Virus record (IMG/VR): IMGVR_UViG_3300037264_002228
Span: 34,444-98,443 of that record
Length of the DNA: 64,000 nucleotides
Strand: one strand, 5' to 3'
From: a virus
Both the position numbers and the translations under genes were made by a program. How positions within the stretch are numbered: position 1 is the stretch's first letter; each line of letters starts with the position of its first letter. Positions 59,637-64,000 of the stretch are shown in pieces. Under the pieces are notes generated by a model, which was given only the letters and a program-made list of their open reading frames with translations, did not search any database and had not been told where the DNA came from.

Positions 59637-60071
59637 CTAATTTTCTATTTTATTTGCAATATTTTGAATTGGGTTTGGCCCACTACAAGCAGACTGTAGG
59701 ATGTTTGTTATGTTGTCAATTAACTCATCGTCAGTCATCTGTGAATGCTCGTCATATAATTTACTAAATCTCTCTGATAGAAATGGTTTAATATCGTTTT
59801 CACCATTTGGATTTATTAGTTGTATAAACCATTTCTTTGTGGTAAAATGTTTAACAACATAACAAACAAATGGGTTTCGTCCTTTGTAACCAAATTCATC
59901 GTCGTCATGTAAACCAAATGATTGGTGGTCTTCATGTTCAATAGCGATACTTGCTTTATTAGTTCCTTTTAAATGTTTTAGATCAAGTGAACGATGTTCA
60001 ATAGGTTGTCCTGCATACCAATGTGTGTACATTAATTCTATCTTTAGACATTCTGGGATTTTTTGATTCAT
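59637..60071 (-). CDS. HDDDEFG-motif protein A, minus strand
   Basis: 144 residues. SFGLHDDDEFGYKGRNPFV lies near residue 50, and the C-terminus ends PIQNIANKIEN. The neighbouring gene encodes a protein with the same layout, the same motif and a similar ending (QIQQIANKIDY), so they are tandem paralogs. Function unknown. The pair sits as a minus-strand cassette in the tRNA region. Confidence 0.62.
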   Translation of the reverse strand: MNQKIPECLKIELMYTHWYAGQPIEHRSLDLKHLKGTNKASIAIEHEDHQSFGLHDDDEFGYKGRNPFVCYVVKHFTTKKWFIQLINPNGENDIKPFLSERFSKLYDEHSQMTDDELIDNITNILQSACSGPNPIQNIANKIEN

Positions 60072-60078
60072 AAATTAA

Positions 60079-60534
60079 TCAATAATCAATTTTATTAGCA
60101 ATTTGTTGTATTTGGTTCGGTGGACACGAATTGTTTAAATAATCGACAATAGTTTGTTTAATGTTTGATGTAGATTTCTTATAAATTTTTTCTATTTCAT
60201 CTACCATTCTGTGATCTGTTTCGTTATATCGACCGCCGGTAATAACATCAAATAAAAACCAATAATCAAAAAAGACAGTCTGTTTTGTGACAAGTGGTTT
60301 CTTACTAAAATGTAATGTGATGCCAGAATTACGACCACTATTGCCAAAAGTATCGTCATCATGAAAACCAATATTTGTTATGTGATCATTATGGACGATT
60401 CTCATTGATATAATATCGATTGGACGTTCAGTATTATATGATGCATTGTCTAATATGTTGATGTCATTAGTAGTATCTACTATGTTTGTGCCATGTTTTC
60501 TAACAATTTTGATGCTGAAACAATTTGGGACCAT
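60079..60534 (-). CDS. HDDDEFG-motif protein B, minus strand
   Basis: 151 residues, paralog of the 59637 protein: NIGFHDDDTFGNSGRNSGITLHF near residue 55 and PNQIQQIANKIDY at the end, with a similar middle (FFDYWFLFDVITGG versus KWFIQLINPNGE). Located seven bases upstream of its paralog on the same strand, so a two-gene operon. Function unknown. Confidence 0.62.
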   Translation of the reverse strand: MVPNCFSIKIVRKHGTNIVDTTNDINILDNASYNTERPIDIISMRIVHNDHITNIGFHDDDTFGNSGRNSGITLHFSKKPLVTKQTVFFDYWFLFDVITGGRYNETDHRMVDEIEKIYKKSTSNIKQTIVDYLNNSCPPNQIQQIANKIDY

Positions 60535-60550
60535 AAAATATTTTCGACAC

Positions 60551-60624
60551 GCGGGTGTCGTTCAATGGTAGGACCCTAGTTTTCCAAACTAGAGATGTCG
60601 GTTCGATTCCGTCTACCCGCACCA
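60551..60624 (+). tRNA. tRNA-Gly (anticodon UCC)
   Basis: Acceptor GCGGGTG/TACCCGC, anticodon stem CTAGT/ACTAG with loop TTTCCAA, encoded CCA. Confidence 0.9.
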
Positions 60625-60625
60625 A

Positions 60626-60702
60626 GCCCCTGTCCCGTAACTGGATAACGGCCTTGCCTACGAAGCAAGTAAATATAGGTTCGAATCCTATCAGGGGTAC
60701 CA
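60626..60702 (+). tRNA. tRNA-Arg (anticodon ACG)
   Basis: Acceptor GCCCCTG/CAGGGGT, anticodon stem CTTGC/GCAAG with loop CTACGAA, T loop TTCGAAT, encoded CCA. A34 would need deamination to inosine by a TadA-type enzyme. Confidence 0.9.
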
Positions 60703-60705
60703 ACA

Positions 60706-60713
60706 GTATTTAA
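60706..60713 (+). promoter_or_regulatory. Putative late promoter element GTATTTAA
   Basis: Lies four bases after tRNA-Arg and before a strong AAGGAG ribosome site for the gene at 60733; the predicted leader is about 14 bases. Confidence 0.55.
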
Positions 60714-60732
60714 TATTATAAGGAGATTTCTT

Positions 60733-60918
60733 ATGATGTCAACTACAGAACGGGCTAAGCGTAGCCGTGCTATGAAGGCGTTTCACGCTCGTCGTCGTGA
60801 AGCTAATGAAAGTCGGTCATACACTCTACGTGACTATTGGGAGTTCAGCGAGGAAGCTATTGCACATCGTGCGAAGCTCAGCCGCGCCATGAAGCGTTGG
60901 TGGCGTGCGAATCGCTAA
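60733..60918 (+). CDS. Small basic repeat protein in the tRNA cluster
   Basis: 61 residues, very Arg/Ala-rich. Two related segments, AKRSRAMKAFHARRR and AKLSRAMKRWWRANR, are reminiscent of NUMOD3-type DNA-binding repeats found with homing endonucleases. Higher GC and different codon use from its neighbours. Well-placed SD (AAGGAG) and its own late promoter suggest strong expression of a nucleic-acid-binding protein. Confidence 0.65.
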   Translation: MMSTTERAKRSRAMKAFHARRREANESRSYTLRDYWEFSEEAIAHRAKLSRAMKRWWRANR

Positions 60919-60930
60919 GTAGTATCAAAT

Positions 60931-61001
60931 AGGTCGTTGGTGTAATGGTAACATTGCTGCCTCCAAATCAGTAGATGAAGGTTCGATTCCTTCACGGCCT
61001 G
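60931..61001 (+). tRNA. tRNA-Trp (anticodon CCA), no encoded 3' CCA
   Basis: Acceptor AGGTCGT/ACGGCCT, anticodon loop CTCCAAA, T stem GAAGG/CCTTC, discriminator G. The sequence after the discriminator is AATT, so CCA must be added by an enzyme. One pair at the base of the anticodon loop is mismatched. Confidence 0.82.
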
Positions 61002-61018
61002 AATTTTTTAGGTGATTA

Positions 61019-62017
61019 ATGAAATTATTGGTTACAGGTGGTTGTGGTTTTATTGGCTCTAATTTCATTCGATACGTACTTGGAAATCGCGATTACAGCA
61101 TTGACAATCTAGATGCTTTAACATATGCTGGAAATCCAGATAATTTAAAAGACCTTAAAGAAGATCGGTATAAATTTTACCATACTTCAATTACCAATAA
61201 AATTATGGTTGATGATTTAGTAAGTGGTGTCGATGCTGTTGTAAATTTCGCCGCAGAAAGCCATGTTGATAGAAGCCTGTTTGGTCCAGAAGAATTCATA
61301 AACACGAATGTGCTGGGTGCTTCTTATGTTCTGGAATCTGTAAAAAAACACAAAAAACGTCTAGTGCATGTTTCAACAGACGAAGTTTATGGCTCAATTG
61401 AGACTGGCATGTTTAATGAGACAATGCCACTTCATCCAAATAATCCATATTCTGTTACCAAGGCATCAGCCGACATGATGATGAAAGTTTATTTTGATAC
61501 ATTTAAAACAGATGTTGTTGTCACTCGTAGCTCAAATAATTATGGTCCTTATCAATACCCAGAAAAATTCGTCCCATTAATCATCACGAATGCTTTAGAT
61601 AACAAGCCAGTACCAGTTTATGGCAAGGGAGATCAAATTAGAGATTGGCTACATGTTACAGATAATGTTAGAGGAATCTTGTTTGCTCTAGAACATGGTA
61701 AGGCTGGTGAAGTTTATAATCTCGGCGGTAGTAATGAGCGCACTAATTTTGAAATGGTAGAGACAATATTAAAATTAATGGACAAACCATTGTCTCTTAT
61801 ACGTTTTGTAGAAGATCGCCCAAATCATGATAGAAGATACGCCATTAATCGTTCTAAAGCATTCAAAGAATTGGCGTGGGAACCACTAATTGATTTGAAT
61901 ACAGGCATTAAGGTTGTAATAGATTGGTATAAAAATAATAGTACATGGATTAGTAACGTAAAATCTAATATAGAATTAAAGAAATATTATGAACGACAAT
62001 ACGGAAAAACGCAGTAA
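61019..62017 (+). CDS. rfbB: dTDP-glucose 4,6-dehydratase
   Basis: 332 residues. Short-chain dehydrogenase fold: NAD-binding TGGCGFIGSNFIRY at the N-terminus, NFAAESHVDRS, HVSTDEVYGS, and the catalytic YxxxK in NPYSVTKASADM (about residue 140). NYGPYQYPEKFVPLII and IRDWLHVTDNVRGI follow. It makes dTDP-4-keto-6-deoxyglucose, the precursor of rhamnose and other deoxysugars. AGGTGA precedes ATG. Other rml genes are not in the window; the product could feed host O-antigen or a phage-made sugar. Confidence 0.92.
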   Translation: MKLLVTGGCGFIGSNFIRYVLGNRDYSIDNLDALTYAGNPDNLKDLKEDRYKFYHTSITNKIMVDDLVSGVDAVVNFAAESHVDRSLFGPEEFINTNVLGASYVLESVKKHKKRLVHVSTDEVYGSIETGMFNETMPLHPNNPYSVTKASADMMMKVYFDTFKTDVVVTRSSNNYGPYQYPEKFVPLIITNALDNKPVPVYGKGDQIRDWLHVTDNVRGILFALEHGKAGEVYNLGGSNERTNFEMVETILKLMDKPLSLIRFVEDRPNHDRRYAINRSKAFKELAWEPLIDLNTGIKVVIDWYKNNSTWISNVKSNIELKKYYERQYGKTQ

Positions 62018-62144
62018 AAGAGAACGTAGAAATAGACGCAATAAGCGTGAAAAGTCTGTTATGGATTGGTTGATTGGGTCTCTGAAAAGTGTCGATGGAC
62101 GGTTATCTGATAGAAGAAAGAAAGAACGCAGGGATGCTAGATAA
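61989..62144 (+). CDS. 51-residue very basic protein
   Basis: A short frame starting inside the end of rfbB and ending inside the next gene. MNDNTEKRSKRERRNRRNKR, then a short hydrophobic patch (MDWLIGSLKSVDG), then another Arg/Lys run. The overlaps on both sides and clean frame suggest a small nucleic-acid-binding protein. Confidence 0.45.
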   Translation: MNDNTEKRSKRERRNRRNKREKSVMDWLIGSLKSVDGRLSDRRKKERRDAR

Positions 62145-62361
62145 ATATCGACTATATTTACAACATTTACAAGAAACAGTACACGAACGCGCAAGACAAT
62201 TGAGACCTGAAATACAACGTCTTGCAGAGGGCGGGTATAATAATACTGAATTAGACCAAAAACTTATTAGGTTTATTGCATCAACCATACTTGCCGATTT
62301 AGCACTAGAAGAAGGCGATATTCTTGGTGAGGGATTACCTAAAGATGACGATCCAAAATAA
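62134..62361 (+). CDS. Small hypothetical protein
   Basis: 75 residues from ATG 62134, overlapping the preceding small gene by 11 bases. Entirely helical and charged (DKYRLYLQHLQETVHERARQLR), with an acidic end. No family recognised; may be a coiled-coil partner of a neighbouring protein. Confidence 0.5.
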   Translation: MLDKYRLYLQHLQETVHERARQLRPEIQRLAEGGYNNTELDQKLIRFIASTILADLALEEGDILGEGLPKDDDPK

Positions 62362-62370
62362 AAATATTAT

Positions 62371-62562
62371 ATGATGACAGGCACATGTAACGATTGCAGA
62401 CTAGGTGCGCACGAGAATTGTAAATTGGTAATACCATCTGATAGTGGGATGTTGTTTTGCAGCTGTGAATGCGGCGGCATGTCACTTGGAGCACCTACAG
62501 GGTCGATGCCAAAAGTTCCAGACGAAATTAAAAAAGAATTCCCAGAATTACCACCGCAATAA
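62371..62562 (+). CDS. Small Cys-rich protein
   Basis: 63 residues. CNDCRLGAHENCKL and LFCSCECGG give six to seven Cys/His ligands in a compact N-terminal half, probably a zinc site, followed by a Pro-rich tail. Function unknown. Confidence 0.55.
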   Translation: MMTGTCNDCRLGAHENCKLVIPSDSGMLFCSCECGGMSLGAPTGSMPKVPDEIKKEFPELPPQ

Positions 62563-62576
62563 CCAAAAATACTAAC

Positions 62577-63089
62577 ATGAAGCTATCGTGTTTGTTTCTA
62601 GAGTCAAAGAAAATACTTAAACATGTTGGTATATTCGTTAAACTACCAGAAAATCTAGCTAGTAAATTTAAACGCAATAGTGAAGATACTAGTAAACCAC
62701 ATATTACAGCACTCTATCTTGGTGATAAACATTATTCAGACGAAGACTCAATAGTAGCTGCGGCCTATGAAATAGCCAAAACAACTAGTTCATTTAATAT
62801 AAAATTTGGTGAATTAGGATATTTTGAACACGACGATCAGACAGTAGCGTTTACAAAAGTTGATTCAGATGGGTTGCGTAAACTACGAACTGCATTGATT
62901 CGTGCAATGAAAAAACATGCAGTAAAATGGGAAGATAAATGGGGGAAGTTTAATCCGCATATCACATTGGATTATTTAAAATGTGGTGACACATGGGAAG
63001 AAAATGTGCCATCTGGGTCATGGACTTGCAAAGAATTAGAAGTATGGGGATTTGATAAGAAACATATTATCAAATTCGAGAATTCATAG
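62577..63089 (+). CDS. 2H phosphoesterase (2'-5' RNA ligase-like)
   Basis: 170 residues. Two HxT motifs in proper spacing, SKPHITALYL (about residue 42) and FNPHITLDYL (about 123), define the 2H superfamily of 2',3'-cyclic phosphodiesterases and LigT/ThpR. Such enzymes can open cyclic phosphates on tRNA, ADP-ribose cyclic phosphate, or host immune cyclic oligonucleotides; the substrate here is unknown. TAG stop with TAA soon after. Confidence 0.78.
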   Translation: MKLSCLFLESKKILKHVGIFVKLPENLASKFKRNSEDTSKPHITALYLGDKHYSDEDSIVAAAYEIAKTTSSFNIKFGELGYFEHDDQTVAFTKVDSDGLRKLRTALIRAMKKHAVKWEDKWGKFNPHITLDYLKCGDTWEENVPSGSWTCKELEVWGFDKKHIIKFENS

Positions 63090-63163
63090 CATGAATCTGG
63101 ACTAAAAACCAGAGTAATGCCAAAATGGTAAGTTTGGCACTGATATTTTGCAAATATACATAT

Positions 63164-63844
63164 ATGAACGATGCTTTTCTTAAAAGATTGAATGAATCAC
63201 TAGATTTTAAGCAAGATCCAGAGAAATCTAAGCGTTCAAAATGGTGGCATGGAACACCTGATATTACCAACATCGGTCAAGAAGGTATCAAAAGAGGCAC
63301 ATACATTGGCAATTTTGACACAGCCTTAGCATATGGTTCAAATCGTATAGCTGGCACGTTAACTGGTAGTTCTAAAAAAACAATGAATGGAGGGGAATAC
63401 AATAAGAAATTTTACGTAGTAGAAATATTAGTCCAAAATAACCTCAGCCCTGATGAAGATGAACTAACTAGGCTACAAGCTCATGATCTGAACCCAGAAG
63501 ATTTAGAGAAAGTAAAACAACACCATACTAAAGAAAATGAACTATCCGCTGGTATAGCCAAATCATCCAAGCCTGACCATATGAAGCATTATTACGATTG
63601 GTGGAGTAGAGCGCGTGAATTTTCGAACACTTTGAAGTTACAAGATACACATAAACAGTTTAGAGCTAAAACTTCAGAAGCCATTGGATTTACTGGCGAT
63701 AGCAGAATTGTCGGAATTTATGAAATGAGCCTTGTCCAGAAAGGGCGAGATTCTTTTGCCGTCGTAAAAGCAGTGTACAACAAAGGCGGATCAATTAAAG
63801 ACGGTGAGGAATTCGATTTAGCCTGGCTGCATACCTACTTATAA
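63164..63844 (+). CDS. Possible ADP-ribosyltransferase-fold protein
   Basis: 226 residues from ATG 63164. The N-terminal region has KWWHGTPDITNIGQEGIKRGTYIGNFDTALAYG, split as HGT, an EGI turn, and then a Tyr/Ala-rich element. This recalls the H-Y-type ADP-ribosyltransferase/KptA fold ('HGT...EGI....y...d...A..yg'). A conserved Glu partner cannot be fixed by eye. The middle is helical and charged; the C-terminal part looks beta-rich (RIVGIYEMSLVQKG). Encoded next to the 2H phosphoesterase. Confidence in function is low. Confidence 0.5.
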   Translation: MNDAFLKRLNESLDFKQDPEKSKRSKWWHGTPDITNIGQEGIKRGTYIGNFDTALAYGSNRIAGTLTGSSKKTMNGGEYNKKFYVVEILVQNNLSPDEDELTRLQAHDLNPEDLEKVKQHHTKENELSAGIAKSSKPDHMKHYYDWWSRAREFSNTLKLQDTHKQFRAKTSEAIGFTGDSRIVGIYEMSLVQKGRDSFAVVKAVYNKGGSIKDGEEFDLAWLHTYL

Positions 63845-63875
63845 TTAACTCTGTCCTACGTATTGAAGACTAAAC

Positions 63876-64000
63876 TTATTTTTTCTTAAAATTGTTGTAC
63901 CAAGATTGAACACCAGACGCTAAAGTCATTGTTGGCATTCCAAGACACAAATAAAACGCAAACCCCAATAAGTCCTGGTTCATGGCCATAAAACATGTAC
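63876..64000 (-). CDS. C-terminal end of a minus-strand gene (partial)
   Basis: Reading from the window edge on the minus strand, an open frame of about 40 codons (with GFAFYLCLGMPTMTLASGVQ) ends in a Lys-rich YNNFKKK and TAA. It is hydrophobic, suggesting a membrane protein tail. The 5' part lies outside the window; it might also begin at the internal ATG at 63992. Confidence 0.35.
   Translation of the reverse strand, partial: TCFMAMNQDLLGFAFYLCLGMPTMTLASGVQSWYNNFKKK

Noticed and set aside
1-64000. CRISPR array or insertion sequence
   Set aside because: No regularly spaced direct repeats, and no transposase or terminal inverted repeats, were seen anywhere in the window.

Overview
The window is a segment of a large, AT-rich, contractile-tailed (T4-like) bacteriophage genome. 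No bacterial housekeeping operon or rRNA is present. The evidence for a phage is a T4-type set of virion genes: gp17-, gp20-, gp21-, gp22- and gp23-like head genes, gp6, gp25, gp53, gp27 and gp5-like baseplate genes, and a tape measure protein. They are followed by a dense, almost entirely plus-strand run of small overlapping genes and a large tRNA cluster. KDO and dTDP-sugar genes suggest a Gram-negative host; that is an inference.

Layout. 1-984: 3' part of a DNA primase. 1-11.8 kb: tail and baseplate operon. 11.7-18.7 kb: two small minus-strand genes, class II ribonucleotide reductase, UvsW-like helicase and a gp55-like late sigma factor. 18.7-32.9 kb: terminase, portal, a very large head-associated protein, prohead protease, scaffold and major capsid protein, closed by a perfect hairpin terminator. 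32.9-53 kb: accessory region of small genes, many from one undescribed paralogous family (C-terminal DPxFF motif). Among them are MazG, an acyl-CoA dehydrogenase, dCMP deaminase, KDO-8-phosphate synthase, an amber-suppressor tRNA, peptidyl-tRNA hydrolase, nicotinamidase, nicotinate phosphoribosyltransferase, an ADP-ribosylglycohydrolase-like protein and a glycosyltransferase. 53-57.3 kb: McsA-like protein, arabinose-5-phosphate isomerase and adenylosuccinate lyase. 57.3-61 kb: an RNA island with a large highly structured RNA, 15 tRNAs and a phage-encoded RNase P RNA. 61-64 kb: dTDP-glucose dehydratase, a 2H phosphoesterase and a possible ADP-ribosyltransferase-fold protein.

How the parts may work together. 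The gp55-like sigma factor probably reads a recurrent GTATTTAA element placed like a T4 late promoter. At three genes it lies only 5-6 bases before the start codon, which predicts leaderless mRNAs. It (or a one-base variant) also lies just upstream of the structured RNA and the RNase P RNA. The RNA island looks like a self-contained tRNA supply line: tRNAs, nearly all with encoded CCA, plus the catalytic RNA that trims their 5' ends, plus a peptidyl-tRNA hydrolase. A tRNA with anticodon CUA sits about 300 bases upstream of that hydrolase gene, whose Shine-Dalgarno/ATG start is followed by an in-frame UAG at codon 3.

A second theme is NAD and ADP-ribose: coupled pncA-pncB, an ADP-ribosylglycohydrolase-like gene and a possible ADP-ribosyltransferase-fold gene. 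It could restore NAD or reverse ADP-ribosylation during infection (inference). A third theme is surface sugar: KdsA, KdsD, RfbB and a glycosyltransferase.
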